A stretch of 64,000 bases of DNA. Origin: Rhizobium altiplani. Its GTDB lineage: Bacteria > Pseudomonadota > Alphaproteobacteria > Rhizobiales > Rhizobiaceae. A program made the translations under genes and the position numbers. The stretch spans positions 62,001-126,000 of the forward strand of contig NZ_LNCD01000033.1 of NCBI RefSeq assembly GCF_001542405.1, read 5' to 3'. The notes under the pieces are model-generated. The model was not told where the DNA came from and ran no database searches. It was given only the letters and a program-made list of their open reading frames with translations. Each line of letters opens with the position of its first letter. Position 1 is the stretch's first letter. Positions 17,268-26,823 of this stretch are shown here, in pieces.

Positions 17268-19031
17268 ATGAACCGTGAAGAGACATGGAACGGGTTTCGC
17301 AAAAGCCCGAAGGTGGATGTGTGCGTCCTAGGCGGCGGCATCAATGGGCTCAGCGTCTTCCGCGAGCTGGCGCTGCAGGGCGTGAACGTGCTGCTGGTCG
17401 AGAAGGGCGACTATTGCTCCGGCGCGAGTGCCGCGCTGTCGCGCATGGTGCATGGCGGCCTGCGTTATCTCGAAAACGGCGAGTTCGACCTCGTGCGGGA
17501 ATCGCTGGTCGAGCGCGACCGGCTGCTGCGCAACGCGCCGCATTACGTTGCACCGCTGCCGACCACAGTACCTATCTTCGACATTTTCTCCGGCCTCGGC
17601 AACGGCATCGTGCGGTTTCTCGGCCTCACCCGCCGCCCGAGCCGCCGCGGTGCCATCGTCATCAAGGCGGGCCTTGCCATCTATGATTTCCTGACCCGTA
17701 AACGGGCGCTGATGCCAAAACACCAGTTTCGCGGCCGCCGCGGCACGCTTGCCAAATGGCCGGCGCTCAACCCGGCAATCCGCAGCGCCGCGACCTATTA
17801 CGATGCCTGGGTAAGCCATCCGGAACGCATCGGCATCGAGCTTCTGCGCGACGGGCTTTCGGCTGGTCCGAACGCGCAGGCCCTCAACTATGCGACGCTC
17901 GAACAGGCCCCCGCCGGCCACTTTCTACTGCACGATGCCATTTCCGGCCAATCGCTGCCGATCAGGCCCGCGCTGATCGTCAACGCCACCGGCGGCTGGA
18001 TCGACATCGCCAATGGCTCGCTCTTCCCCGAGGATGCCCGTCCCGCGCCGTTGATGGGCGGCACCAAGGGCTCGCACCTGATCATCGATCATCCGGGCCT
18101 GCGCGACCTGCTCGATGGCCACATGATCTATTACGAGAACGAGGACGGTCGCATCTGCATCCTCTTTCCCTATCTCGGCAAGGTGCTGGTCGGCTCCACC
18201 GATATCCGTGTCGATGATCCGGGCACAGTGCGCTGCGAGGATGACGAGCGCGATTACATCCTGCAATCGCTGGCCTTCGTGCTGCCGGGCATCGTCATCC
18301 GCCCGGAAGAGATCGTCTTCCAGTTCGCGGGCGTTCGGCCGCTGCCAGCCAGCAACGACAGCTTCACCGGCCGCATCCCGCGCGACCATTTCTGCACGGT
18401 CGTCGAGGGCCGTGATCTTGGCCCGCCGGTGCTCTGCATGATCGGCGGCAAGTGGACCACCTTCCGGTCCTTCGGCGAACTCGCCGCCGACATGGCGCTC
18501 GACCGGCTCGGCCGCAAGCGCCGCATCGATACCGCCGATCGCACCTTCGGCGGCGGGCGCAGCTTTCCCAAGGATCGGAGCGACTGGCTTCGGCAGCTTT
18601 CCGGCGCGACCGGCCTTAAGGAGGATCGCATCGCCACCCTCTTCACGCGCTATGGTACCGACGCTGCCGAAATCGCCCGCTTCCTCGTCGCGGCGGATCA
18701 TGCCCTGCCTCCTGATCACGACCTGCCGCATGCCGCCTACAGCGCCCGCGAGCTCATCCATCTCATCCGCTCGGAAGCGGTGGAGCATCTGGACGATCTT
18801 CTTTTGCGCCGCACGACGCTCGCCATCACCGGCGAACTCTCGCTCGACATGGCCGATGCCGCCCTCGCCATTCTCACAGCCGAAAAAGGCTGGCCGCCGC
18901 AGCGCGCTGCCGAGGAGCGAACCCATTTTCTGACCCTCCTGAACGACCGTCACGGTATTTCGGAGCAAACCCTTTCCGCAAGGAACGAACAAAGGAGTGA
19001 ACAATGCGAGACGTCAGCAAGGTCCGGATGA
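17268..19031 (+). CDS. GlpD-like FAD-dependent (polyol-phosphate) dehydrogenase
   Basis: The 587-residue product is a homologue of aerobic glycerol-3-phosphate dehydrogenase. It has the FAD-binding GGGINGLSVFRELALQG near residues 22-38, the family segment SRMVHGGLRYLE, a GTKGSHLI motif and a C-terminal Cys-poor DAO_C-like domain. GlpD relatives in alphaproteobacteria also oxidise phosphorylated tetritols (EryB), and a LyxK/EryA-like kinase is encoded nearby, so oxidation of a phosphorylated polyol at the membrane is a fair guess. The last 28 nt overlap the aldolase gene, whose ribosome-binding site (AGGAG) lies inside this gene. Confidence 0.85.
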   Translation: MNREETWNGFRKSPKVDVCVLGGGINGLSVFRELALQGVNVLLVEKGDYCSGASAALSRMVHGGLRYLENGEFDLVRESLVERDRLLRNAPHYVAPLPTTVPIFDIFSGLGNGIVRFLGLTRRPSRRGAIVIKAGLAIYDFLTRKRALMPKHQFRGRRGTLAKWPALNPAIRSAATYYDAWVSHPERIGIELLRDGLSAGPNAQALNYATLEQAPAGHFLLHDAISGQSLPIRPALIVNATGGWIDIANGSLFPEDARPAPLMGGTKGSHLIIDHPGLRDLLDGHMIYYENEDGRICILFPYLGKVLVGSTDIRVDDPGTVRCEDDERDYILQSLAFVLPGIVIRPEEIVFQFAGVRPLPASNDSFTGRIPRDHFCTVVEGRDLGPPVLCMIGGKWTTFRSFGELAADMALDRLGRKRRIDTADRTFGGGRSFPKDRSDWLRQLSGATGLKEDRIATLFTRYGTDAAEIARFLVAADHALPPDHDLPHAAYSARELIHLIRSEAVEHLDDLLLRRTTLAITGELSLDMADAALAILTAEKGWPPQRAAEERTHFLTLLNDRHGISEQTLSARNEQRSEQCETSARSG

Positions 19032-19846
19032 ACCGGCTGTTCGGCAACGGCCGTTGCCTCGATGTGGCGATCGATCATGGCGTCTGCAACGAGCCGTCCT
19101 TCCTTGACGGCCTGGCGAACATGCCGGCCGTCGTGAAGGCGCTGGTGGAAGCCAGGCCCGACGCGATCCAGATGAATTACGGCCAGGCCGACCTGCTGCA
19201 GGACCTGCCCGGCAAGGACAAACCAGCGCTCGTCATGCGTCTCGACATGGGCAACCCCTACAACCGCATCCGCCATCGCGATATGTGGGCCGTGTTGCAA
19301 AACGAGGCCGAGCCGCTGATCGGCGCGCTGCAGATGGATGCGGCCTGCGTCGTCGTCAATCTGTTCATGCTGCCGGACGAGCCCGGTCTCTTCCGCCAGT
19401 GCGTCCAGAATATTTCGCGCGTGCGTGCCGATTGCGAGAAATACGGCATGCCGCTGATGATCGAGCCGCTGGTGATGCAGCCTGTGACGGAGCGCGGCGG
19501 TTACATGGTCGATGGCGATGCCGACAAGATCGTGACGCTGACGCGGCTTGCCCGCGAAATGGGCGCCGATATCGTCAAGGCCGATCCCACGACCAACCCG
19601 GAGGATTTTCATCGCGTCATCGAGGCGGCGCGTTGCCCGGTTCTGGTCCGCGGCGGCGGCAAGGAGGATCTGTCCGCGGTCTTCGCGAAGTCCGCGGCCT
19701 TGATGCGGCAGGGTGCGGTGGGCATGGTCTACGGGCGAAACATCTATCAGCACGCCAATCCAGGCGCCGTCGTGCGCGGTCTGATGGCGATCATCCGCGA
19801 GAATGCAAGCGGCGAAGAGGCGTTTGCAGTTTATCAGCAGGGGTGA
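19004..19846 (+). CDS. DhnA/DeoC/LacD-type class I aldolase
   Basis: The 280-residue product matches the DhnA-type class I aldolases (fructose-bisphosphate aldolase FbaB, LsrF). The early LDVAIDHGV holds Asp24-His25, and the Schiff-base lysine is probably Lys192 in ADIVKADPTT. A phosphate-binding region follows at LVRGGGKED and VGMVYGRNIYQ. AGGAG six bases before ATG 19004 supports the start, which lies inside the previous gene. It would cleave a phosphorylated keto sugar formed by the kinase and dehydrogenase of this operon into a C3 fragment plus an aldehyde. Confidence 0.85.
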   Translation: MRDVSKVRMNRLFGNGRCLDVAIDHGVCNEPSFLDGLANMPAVVKALVEARPDAIQMNYGQADLLQDLPGKDKPALVMRLDMGNPYNRIRHRDMWAVLQNEAEPLIGALQMDAACVVVNLFMLPDEPGLFRQCVQNISRVRADCEKYGMPLMIEPLVMQPVTERGGYMVDGDADKIVTLTRLAREMGADIVKADPTTNPEDFHRVIEAARCPVLVRGGGKEDLSAVFAKSAALMRQGAVGMVYGRNIYQHANPGAVVRGLMAIIRENASGEEAFAVYQQG

Positions 19847-19936
19847 GGTTGGTGGTTACCCCTTGTTCCCAGCGGCGAGAAGTGCCGAGCGTGTGCGAGG
19901 CGATGAGGGCGTGCTGCGGCAAATCCTGAGCATGCA

Positions 19937-19990
19937 GCGAGCCCTTCATCCGGCCCTTCGGGCCGCCTTCTCCCAGATGGGGAGAATTGG
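19937..19990 (+). repeat. RIME-like rhizobial intergenic palindromic element
   Basis: The sequence CCCTTCATCCGGCCCTTC and what follows has the layout of the short mosaic palindromes scattered in Rhizobium and Sinorhizobium genomes. It contains two perfect stems: CGGCCC/GGGCCG (19951-19956 and 19960-19965) and TTCTCCC/GGGAGAA (19968-19974 and 19980-19986). It lies in the 209-nt gap between aldolase and kinase genes, so the transcript would carry both hairpins. The family name is from memory. Confidence 0.7.
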
Positions 19991-20055
19991 GGATCGGCGC
20001 TAGGCATTCGGCTAAAAACCACGCAAGACTGACAGAACCTTGGGAGGGGTTCGCA

Positions 20056-21585
20056 ATGGCAAAATATCTGCTGGGGCTCGATGCCGGAAACACCGTCATC
20101 AAGGCGGTGATCTTCGATCTCGAAGGCCGGGAGCTGGCGCATGCCGGGGAGGAGGGCCATAGCCGCATGCCGTGCCCCGGCCATGTCGAGCGCGATCTCG
20201 GCGAACTCTGGGCCAATGCCAAACGGGTGATCCGCACGTGCCTCGACAAGGCAAACATTGCTGCCTCCGATATTGCCGCCATCGGCTGCGCCGGCCATGG
20301 CAACGGCCTCTATGCCCTTGATCGCGATGGCCAGCCGCTGATCGCAATCCAGTCCCTCGATACGCGTGCAACGGGACTTGTCGAGGAATGGGCGGCTGAA
20401 GGGGTCGGTGACCGCACCGCACCGATCGCCCGCCAGCGCCCCTGGCCATCCCAGACGCCGACGCTGCTTGCCTGGCTGAAACGCCATCGTCCCGACCTCT
20501 TCCAGCGCATTGGTACGGTTTTCTTCTCCAAGGATTTCGTCGTCAACCGGCTGACCGGCAGCCGCGTCAGCGAGGTTTCCGATATGTCCGGCGCCGGCCT
20601 GCTCGATCTCGCCGCGCGTCGCTACGACACGGCGCTGATGGCCGCTTACGGCCTTGCCGAGAGCATGCACATGCTGCCGCCGCTGATCGAAAGCGCCGAT
20701 ATCGCCGGTCATGTGACGCAGGAGGTCGCGACTGAGACCGGGCTTGCGGCCGGCACGCCGGTCGTCGGCGGGCTGTTCGATGTCGTCGCCTCCGCGCTCG
20801 GCTCGGGCGTGTCGCGCACCGGCAGCGCCTCGATCATCGCCGGCACCTGGAGCATCAATCAGGTGATCATCGATGGTCCCGACCTTGATGGCCCGGTTTT
20901 CATGTCCTCCACCTTCGACCGCAGCCGCTACATGGCGATGGAAAACAGCGCCACGTCGGCCGCCAATCTTGAATGGCTGGTTCGGGAATTCTTCGAGGAC
21001 GGGCATCCAGAAGGCGTCTCGCCCTTCGATGCGGCTTGCGCGCTCGCGGCTGCGGTCACGCCGGCAGCGGATGATCCCCTCTATCACCCCTATCTCTATG
21101 GCGCCCAGCAGAACGGCCATGCGCGGGCCGGTTTCTATGGCATGGCTGGCTGGCACACCAAGGGGCATCTGATCCGGGCACTTCTGGAAGGTGTCGCCTT
21201 CGGTCATCGCCAGCATATCGAGACCATCCGCAAGGCGGGTGCGAACTTCGAGGAGGCGGTGCTCTCTGGCGGTGGCTCGCGCAGCAGGCTCTGGCCGCAG
21301 ATATTTGCGGATGTATTGGGTGTTCCCGTCACTGTTGCCGTGTCGCGGGAGACAGGGGCGCTCGGGGCTGCGATTGCGGCCGGCACGGGTGTCGGGCTGT
21401 TTGCCGATTTCATCGAAGGCGCCACCGCCATGGTGCGGACCGATCGGCACTATCAGCCCAATGCTGTGCTTTCGGACCACTACGCCACCCGTTACAGGCT
21501 TTACACGGATATTAACGAGGCGATGACGCCGCTGTGGCGGCGGCTTTCGGAGGCCCAAAGTCTCGCAACAGGAGTTGCAGCGTGA
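20056..21585 (+). CDS. FGGY-family kinase, LyxK/EryA-like
   Basis: The 509-residue product is an ATP-dependent carbohydrate kinase with the FGGY N-terminal phosphate loop ([17 protein letters not shown]) and the C-terminal ATPase motif [15 protein letters not shown]. Segments such as [18 protein letters not shown] and a WSINQ block closely resemble L-xylulose kinase LyxK and erythritol kinase EryA. It should phosphorylate a ketopentose or short polyol for the GlpD-like dehydrogenase. ATG 20056 is chosen because GGGAGGGG precedes it; the upstream in-frame extension to 19987 runs through the RIME-like element. The stop overlaps the GMC gene start (GTGA). Confidence 0.88.
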   Translation: MAKYLLGLDAGNTVIKAVIFDLEGRELAHAGEEGHSRMPCPGHVERDLGELWANAKRVIRTCLDKANIAASDIAAIGCAGHGNGLYALDRDGQPLIAIQSLDTRATGLVEEWAAEGVGDRTAPIARQRPWPSQTPTLLAWLKRHRPDLFQRIGTVFFSKDFVVNRLTGSRVSEVSDMSGAGLLDLAARRYDTALMAAYGLAESMHMLPPLIESADIAGHVTQEVATETGLAAGTPVVGGLFDVVASALGSGVSRTGSASIIAGTWSINQVIIDGPDLDGPVFMSSTFDRSRYMAMENSATSAANLEWLVREFFEDGHPEGVSPFDAACALAAAVTPAADDPLYHPYLYGAQQNGHARAGFYGMAGWHTKGHLIRALLEGVAFGHRQHIETIRKAGANFEEAVLSGGGSRSRLWPQIFADVLGVPVTVAVSRETGALGAAIAAGTGVGLFADFIEGATAMVRTDRHYQPNAVLSDHYATRYRLYTDINEAMTPLWRRLSEAQSLATGVAA

Positions 21586-23222
21586 TCATGCCCATGAATG
21601 AAGCGCCCCTGAACGAAGCGCCGATGGATGAAGGCGTTTACGATTTCATCGTCGTCGGTGCGGGGTCGGCCGGCTGCGTGCTGGCAAACCGGCTCTCGGC
21701 TGATCCGAGAAACCGGGTGCTGCTGATCGAGGCCGGCGGCTCGGATCGGTATCATTGGGTGCATGTGCCAATCGGTTACCTCTATTGCATGGGCAATCCG
21801 CGCACCGACTGGATGATGAAGACGGCAGCCGAGGCCGGCCTCAACGGCCGGGCGCTCAACTATCCGCGCGGAAAGGTGCTTGGCGGCTGCTCCTCGATCA
21901 ACGGCATGATCTATATGCGCGGGCAGGCGGCGGATTACGACGGCTGGCGGCAGGCAGGCAATGCCGGTTGGGGCTGGGATGACGTGCTGCCCTGGTTCCT
22001 GAAATCGGAGGACAATTATCGCGGCAAATCGGCCTTACACGGAGCGGGGGGCGAGTGGCGCGTCGAACGCCAGCGGCTGTCCTGGCCGATCCTCGATGCC
22101 TTTCGCGATGCGGCCGAGGAACTCGGTATTCGCAAGACCGGAGATTTCAACGGCGGGGACAATGAGGGGTCCGGCTATTTCGAGGTCAATCAGAAGGGCG
22201 GCCTGCGCTGGAACACGACGAAAGCCTTCCTGCGCCCGGCGATGAAGCGGGTAAACTTGCGCGTGCTGACAGGCGCGGAAACCGAGCGGCTGGAATTTGA
22301 CGGCAAAGCTGTATCCGGCGTGCGCTTTCGCCTCAATGGCCGCTCCTGTGTCGCCCGCGCGTCGCGAGAGGTCATTCTCTCTGCGGGTTCGATCAACTCT
22401 CCAAAAATTCTGGAGCTTTCGGGCGTCGGGCGGCCGGATGTGTTGTCGAGCCTCGGCATTCCCGTGCATCATGAACTCCAGGGTGTCGGCGAAAACCTGC
22501 AAGACCATCTGCAGATCCGAACCGTCTTCAGGATCGAGGGCGCGCGCACGCTGAACCAACTTTACCATAACCTGTTCACCCGAGCCGGCATGGCCTTGCA
22601 ATATGCGATCAGCCGTTCAGGTCCGCTGTCGATGGCGCCAAGCCAGCTCGGGATCTTCGCCAAGAGCGATCCGTCCGTCGCTACCGCCGATCTCGAATAT
22701 CACGTCCAGCCTCTCAGCACCGACCGGCTCGGCGAGCCGCTGCATCCTTATCCTGCCGTGACTGTCTCCGTCTGTAACCTCCGGCCGGAAAGTCGCGGTA
22801 CCGTGCATATGACGACACGCGATGCCTCGGTCGCCCCTGAAATTCGTCCCAATTATCTTTCGACCACGGGCGACAGGCTGCTCGCGGCAAACTCAATTCG
22901 CCATGCGCGCAGCCTGATGGAAACGACGGCTATCTCCCGTTTTCGACCGCAGGAGATGCTACCCGGCCGGGAATATCAGAGCGATGACGAGTTGATCCGG
23001 CGTGCAGGTGATATCGCCACCACGATCTTTCATCCTGTCGGCACCTGCAGGATGGGAAGCGATCCGATGGCGGTGGTGGATGCGAAGTTGCGCGTGCATG
23101 GGCTTGAGAAGCTGCGCGTTGTTGATGCCTCGATCATGCCGACGATCGTGTCCGGCAACACGAACTCCCCGGTGATCATGATCGCGGAAAAGGCAGCGGA
23201 GATGGCGCTGAGGATGCAATAG
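21582..23222 (+). CDS. GMC-family FAD oxidoreductase (choline/alcohol dehydrogenase-like)
   Basis: This is a soluble flavoprotein of about 546 residues in the glucose-methanol-choline family. It has the FAD-binding [16 protein letters not shown] (residues 24-39), the GMC signature around [20 protein letters not shown], the second signature [14 protein letters not shown], and the C-terminal catalytic [10 protein letters not shown] and [17 protein letters not shown] 21582 has AGGAG at 7-nt spacing and overlaps the kinase stop; ATG 21588 is the alternative. The first 17 residues hold a small repeat ([14 protein letters not shown]). In the operon it would oxidise an alcohol group of the transported polyol or sugar. 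Confidence 0.9.
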   Translation: MIMPMNEAPLNEAPMDEGVYDFIVVGAGSAGCVLANRLSADPRNRVLLIEAGGSDRYHWVHVPIGYLYCMGNPRTDWMMKTAAEAGLNGRALNYPRGKVLGGCSSINGMIYMRGQAADYDGWRQAGNAGWGWDDVLPWFLKSEDNYRGKSALHGAGGEWRVERQRLSWPILDAFRDAAEELGIRKTGDFNGGDNEGSGYFEVNQKGGLRWNTTKAFLRPAMKRVNLRVLTGAETERLEFDGKAVSGVRFRLNGRSCVARASREVILSAGSINSPKILELSGVGRPDVLSSLGIPVHHELQGVGENLQDHLQIRTVFRIEGARTLNQLYHNLFTRAGMALQYAISRSGPLSMAPSQLGIFAKSDPSVATADLEYHVQPLSTDRLGEPLHPYPAVTVSVCNLRPESRGTVHMTTRDASVAPEIRPNYLSTTGDRLLAANSIRHARSLMETTAISRFRPQEMLPGREYQSDDELIRRAGDIATTIFHPVGTCRMGSDPMAVVDAKLRVHGLEKLRVVDASIMPTIVSGNTNSPVIMIAEKAAEMALRMQ

Positions 23223-23436
23223 CTGGATGATGTTTTCTTTGATCCGACTATCTCGCCGCCTGACGATCACGGCTCGCCTCGGGCATCAATAAGAACTCCC
23301 GAAAGTGCCTTGCCGGTACACCTTCCGGTACCGGAGATCTTCGAAATTGACACAGTTCACGATGATTTGGAGTATTGTGTCGGCAGTCTGTGTAAGGCCG
23401 ATTTCGTCAAGCACCAGACGTCATTCGCGGCGGCTG

Positions 23437-24303
23437 TCAGCGGCCGCCTGGCTGACGGCACCTTCCTGCCGGGGCAAATTCGTGCATGAGATAGGTTGGA
23501 ACCGCCTCGCAGCTTTTCATGAGCGCGAATAATTCCTTGTCGGACTTGCTCGCCAGTATTCCGGTGCGCACAAGTACCGATGCGAGTCCGACATTGGCTG
23601 CGCCTTTGATATCGTGCTCGATACTGTCGCCGATGCAGACGACCTTTGCTCGATCAAGACTGCCCCATACTGACATGGCGTGGCTGTAAATTTGATGATA
23701 CGGCTTGCCGATCCACTGGACCTTGCCCCCGAGTTCCTCATAGATCCTCGCGATTGCTCCCGCGCCGGGTGCGTTCTTGCCGCCTGCCAGCTTGTGAATG
23801 TCAGGATTTGTGCAGATGCAAGGCGTGTGATTGGCCGCTGCGGGTTCCAGCATGCGCCGGTATACATCGAGCGCTATGCGTTCCGCCTCGCTGCCCGAGA
23901 TGATAACGAGATCGGCATCATTCGATCGAGACACAGTCGTCAGATCAAGACGGTCCGCAAGGTTTTGGTCATCGCCGCTGGAGATTGTGAAAGCGCGCAT
24001 CCCGCGCCGAATGTCCTCAGAACGGGACAGAATATCAAAGGCGACGTCGCCCGACGTCACGAACCGCTCAAACAGGCCACGCTCGAAGCCGAGGCGAACG
24101 AAACGTTCGGCATTATAGTCGCCACTTCGCCCGGAGTTGGAAAGCACGATCACCCGCTTGCCATTCTCTTTCAGCCTCCGCAACGCTACAGCGGCGCCTC
24201 CATAGGCGCCCTCGTCATCACGCAACACGCCAAACTGATCGATCAGGAAATAGTCGTATTGATTGATCAGGTTTGCGAGCGATGTCTCTGGAAAAGAGCT
24301 CAT
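23437..24303 (-). CDS. HAD-superfamily class IIA hydrolase
   Basis: The 288-residue product resembles the class IIA (NagD-like) HAD family with motif I as DYFLIDQFGVL: the nucleophile is Asp22, but the usual second Asp is replaced by Phe. Motif II is VIVLSNSGRS and motif IV CIGDSIEHDIKGA. Homologues with Trp or Phe at the second position form a recognised subgroup. ATG 24303 has AAGGAAG upstream and overlaps the kinase stop by ATGA, so earlier in-frame starts are rejected. It may remove phosphate from a dead-end sugar phosphate in the pathway. The C-terminus is unusual (HEFAPAGRCRQPGGR) and may be altered. Confidence 0.8.
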   Translation of the reverse strand: MSSFPETSLANLINQYDYFLIDQFGVLRDDEGAYGGAAVALRRLKENGKRVIVLSNSGRSGDYNAERFVRLGFERGLFERFVTSGDVAFDILSRSEDIRRGMRAFTISSGDDQNLADRLDLTTVSRSNDADLVIISGSEAERIALDVYRRMLEPAAANHTPCICTNPDIHKLAGGKNAPGAGAIARIYEELGGKVQWIGKPYHQIYSHAMSVWGSLDRAKVVCIGDSIEHDIKGAANVGLASVLVRTGILASKSDKELFALMKSCEAVPTYLMHEFAPAGRCRQPGGR

Positions 24304-25583
24304 TGGTTCTTCCTTTGCCATTGAAGAATGAGCGCTGCGGTGCCGATTGCAGCCTCCGTCGACTTCGAAGGCGTAAAAGCGATACCAAGTGCGGCTTGCC
24401 GCATGCGTGTCCACGTCGGATTCTTCGAGCCGCCGCCAACGGTTCGGACCGATTTCAGCTGCGCGGCACCAAGCTCAACCAGCCTGTCATATCCCAGCCG
24501 TTCAATTGCCGAGATTCCTTCAAGCACCGCCTGGAAGAAAATTGCGTCATCCTCCGGGCGAGGCTCCAGGCGAGGGGCATAATCCGGATCGCTGAAGGGG
24601 AAGCGTTCACCGCGTTTAAGTAACGGATAGAAGTGCAAACCCGTTGGTCGCGAGACATCAAGGCGAGCCGTCAACTCGGCGAGGCGGTCATCTCCGAACA
24701 GTGATTTGATGACGGCACCACCCGTGTTGGAGGCGCCGCCGGGGAGCCAGAAATCGAGTACCCTGTGCGAGTAGATACCATATTGAGGTGCGTTGATCGG
24801 CCGTTCGGAAGCGAGCTTGAGGACGAGCGTGGAGCCGAGCGCGGTAACGCCATCGCCGATCTGCGAGGCGCCGGTTGCCAGAAACGAGGCGCAGCCGTCG
24901 GTCGTGCCGGCGTGAAAGCGGCAAGTCGTTGCAAAGCCAAGCTTGGCAGCGAAACCTTTGACGCGCGAGAGCGCAGCACCGGCACGGTAGACCTTGGGAA
25001 GCAGCTGACGATTAAGGCCGGCCATCTCAATCCAGTCCGGCCATTTTTCCCGTTGCAGGTCGTAACCGGTCTTCAAGGCATTGTTTTCGTCTGTTGCTGC
25101 TTCGCGCAGACCGAGCTTCAGCAACAGCCAGTCGGCCTGATGAACGACCTTGGATACACCTGGCTGACGGGCAAGAAAGATTGCTCGCGCAAGAGCCGAG
25201 CTCGCGCCTTTCGCTGGGCTGTCGGCCGGCGCATGCCGGGATATCTGTTCGACAATATCGCCATCGGGGCAGTTATCATTGTACATCAACGGCGCGCCCA
25301 CCGGTTCGCCCACGCGATCGAGCGCAAGAACGGTTCCGGATGTTCCGTCGATACCGATTGCTCCGACGGATGCAAGGCTTGCTTTTGCCGCAAGTTGCGC
25401 GAGCGCGGTTGACGTTCTCTCCCACCATATGGAAGGGGTGCGGCCTTCCTCAGCGGTGAAAAACGGAGTGCTGGCGAGAGCAACAACCTCACCGTTGTCG
25501 GAAATTGCGGCCGCGCGTACGCCGGACGTGCCGATGTCGATTCCTATGACAGTTGCGGGCAATGGATTGGGCGAGCTTGTCAC
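24300..25583 (-). CDS. FGGY-family carbohydrate kinase (ribulokinase-like branch)
   Basis: The 427-residue protein has the FGGY N-terminal IGIDIGTSGVRAAAI, a central CRFHAGTTDGCASFLATGA and a C-terminal ATP site RTVGGGSKNPTWTRMRQ. It is shorter than xylulokinase and resembles the compact D-ribulose kinase-like branch, which is my best guess for the substrate class. It lies in a three-gene minus-strand operon: its start overlaps the aldolase stop, and its stop overlaps the HAD start. Another FGGY kinase is encoded divergently at 27594, so the two kinases likely act on different intermediates. Confidence 0.85.
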   Translation of the reverse strand: MTSSPNPLPATVIGIDIGTSGVRAAAISDNGEVVALASTPFFTAEEGRTPSIWWERTSTALAQLAAKASLASVGAIGIDGTSGTVLALDRVGEPVGAPLMYNDNCPDGDIVEQISRHAPADSPAKGASSALARAIFLARQPGVSKVVHQADWLLLKLGLREAATDENNALKTGYDLQREKWPDWIEMAGLNRQLLPKVYRAGAALSRVKGFAAKLGFATTCRFHAGTTDGCASFLATGASQIGDGVTALGSTLVLKLASERPINAPQYGIYSHRVLDFWLPGGASNTGGAVIKSLFGDDRLAELTARLDVSRPTGLHFYPLLKRGERFPFSDPDYAPRLEPRPEDDAIFFQAVLEGISAIERLGYDRLVELGAAQLKSVRTVGGGSKNPTWTRMRQAALGIAFTPSKSTEAAIGTAALILQWQRKNQ

Positions 25584-26647
25584 GAGGTCACGGCTCCGCG
25601 GTCAAGCGCCTGCCTGTACTGCTCAGCCTCCCAGTTTGTCAGCTCGTATTCGTCCGCTTCGGATAGATAGTTGACATCGGAATCGTCGGGGATGCGTGCT
25701 ACGACTTCTGCAAGACATCGAGCCATCGCCTGGCCGCCAGCCGTCAACTCGTTCGACAAGAGTACGCCGGAGCCAGGCACGATGATCATTTTCGGCGGGC
25801 CTTCTCCTGTCAGTGCCAAGCTTTCGAGGTAAGCGCTCAAGGATTGGTCGGCGTCCAGGAGGCCGATCTTCACGCCGAGGAAAATCACGTGATCCGGATA
25901 CATCGAACCGGCTGTCGCCAGCCGGACGCTTTCCTGTGAGAGTGCTAGCTGATGGCTCTCGATGTCGTTTGCTGGAGAGTAACTGCTATCCCGGCTCAGC
26001 CGCTCGAGTGTCTCGATGGACGGAGAGGGAACTTGCCGTTCAGGCATTTCCAGTGCAGCGGAGACCTGCTCGATGCGGCGCGCAATCTCGTCAATGGTGG
26101 CCCCGGCAATGATGATGCCGTGATTGTACAGGACTAAAACGTCGGGACGCGTTGTGGCCGCCAAGTCGACCTCGCGGGCAAGCGGCGTGCCGGGGCGCCT
26201 GTAGGGAACCGTCACCCAATTCAACCCGGTCACGTCCAGCCTTGCTTTCAGGAGCCGATCGCGATCTTTCAGAACCGAGAGCGCGATCGAGTTGACGCAG
26301 TGGTAATGCGCGACGACTGCCTGGGGCAAGGCCGCGTGAAAGCTCGTCTCGATGGATGGTCGCAGGCCGCTGGTATTCAGTGACGCAATAACGAAATCGG
26401 TGGCCTTTTCGGCGCGTTGGTCGCCTTTGCGAAGGGCTTGGACGAGCGGCGCGACACGGACCGGCACCATGATATCGCGATCCCCGGCCTGAGCGAGCCA
26501 GGTGCCGGATGCTTTGACCCACATGGTATCGCCATCCTTGAGCGAGGTATTCCCGCCTGCTCCCTGAGTTTTGAGGATGTCGGTTCCGATCTGCTTCGAC
26601 AGCGCCAGAAACCGGTTGAACTCGCCCTCCGAGCTACCTACCGCCAT
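25580..26647 (-). CDS. Class II aldolase/adducin-family protein
   Basis: The product (about 355 residues from ATG 26647, preceded by GGAGG with 5-nt spacing) carries the zinc-aldolase motifs of the fuculose-/rhamnulose-phosphate aldolase fold: GGNTS at residues 31-35, a catalytic Glu100, the HYH metal pair at His114 and His116, and His176 in LYNHGII. It is longer than fuculose aldolase and has a C-terminal region like the aldolase half of bifunctional aldolase/short-chain dehydrogenases. It would cleave a phosphorylated ketose to dihydroxyacetone phosphate and an aldehyde. It is the first gene of the minus-strand operon, divergent from the DeoR gene. Confidence 0.85.
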   Translation of the reverse strand: MAVGSSEGEFNRFLALSKQIGTDILKTQGAGGNTSLKDGDTMWVKASGTWLAQAGDRDIMVPVRVAPLVQALRKGDQRAEKATDFVIASLNTSGLRPSIETSFHAALPQAVVAHYHCVNSIALSVLKDRDRLLKARLDVTGLNWVTVPYRRPGTPLAREVDLAATTRPDVLVLYNHGIIIAGATIDEIARRIEQVSAALEMPERQVPSPSIETLERLSRDSSYSPANDIESHQLALSQESVRLATAGSMYPDHVIFLGVKIGLLDADQSLSAYLESLALTGEGPPKMIIVPGSGVLLSNELTAGGQAMARCLAEVVARIPDDSDVNYLSEADEYELTNWEAEQYRQALDRGAVTS

Positions 26648-26716
26648 CAAGACCTCCGCGTTTGAGATGATCAACTCACAATAATGAGCGAATTTTTCCC
26701 CGATCGTAGGTAAGCG

Positions 26717-26794
26717 ATTGAATATCGTCAATGATGAAGTTTTTGCGTCACCTTTGACTTGCGGATGGGGTTTCGTTGTGATTATCTTTAATCA
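26717..26794. promoter_or_regulatory. Divergent promoter region with two inverted repeats
   Basis: The 176-nt gap between the aldolase and DeoR genes holds ATTGA-N6-TCAAT (26717-26732) and TGATTA-N4-TAATCA (26779-26794), both perfect. TTGACT at 26754-26759 is a possible -35 toward the DeoR side. These are candidate DeoR-family operators controlling both arms of the locus. The assignment rests on position and symmetry only. Confidence 0.45.
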
Positions 26795-26823
26795 TCGGCG
26801 GGGAGCGGCCGGGAGGAAACACA

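Noticed and set aside
19834..21558. 574-codon minus-strand frame opposite the LyxK-like kinase
   Set aside because: It is a shadow of the GC-rich kinase gene; the product has no recognisable domain and abundant Arg/Gly/His.
23287..23418. Minus-strand open stretch downstream of the HAD gene, considered as a gene fragment
   Set aside because: It is bounded by stops, has no start and matches no family I know; mentioned only with the HAD gene.
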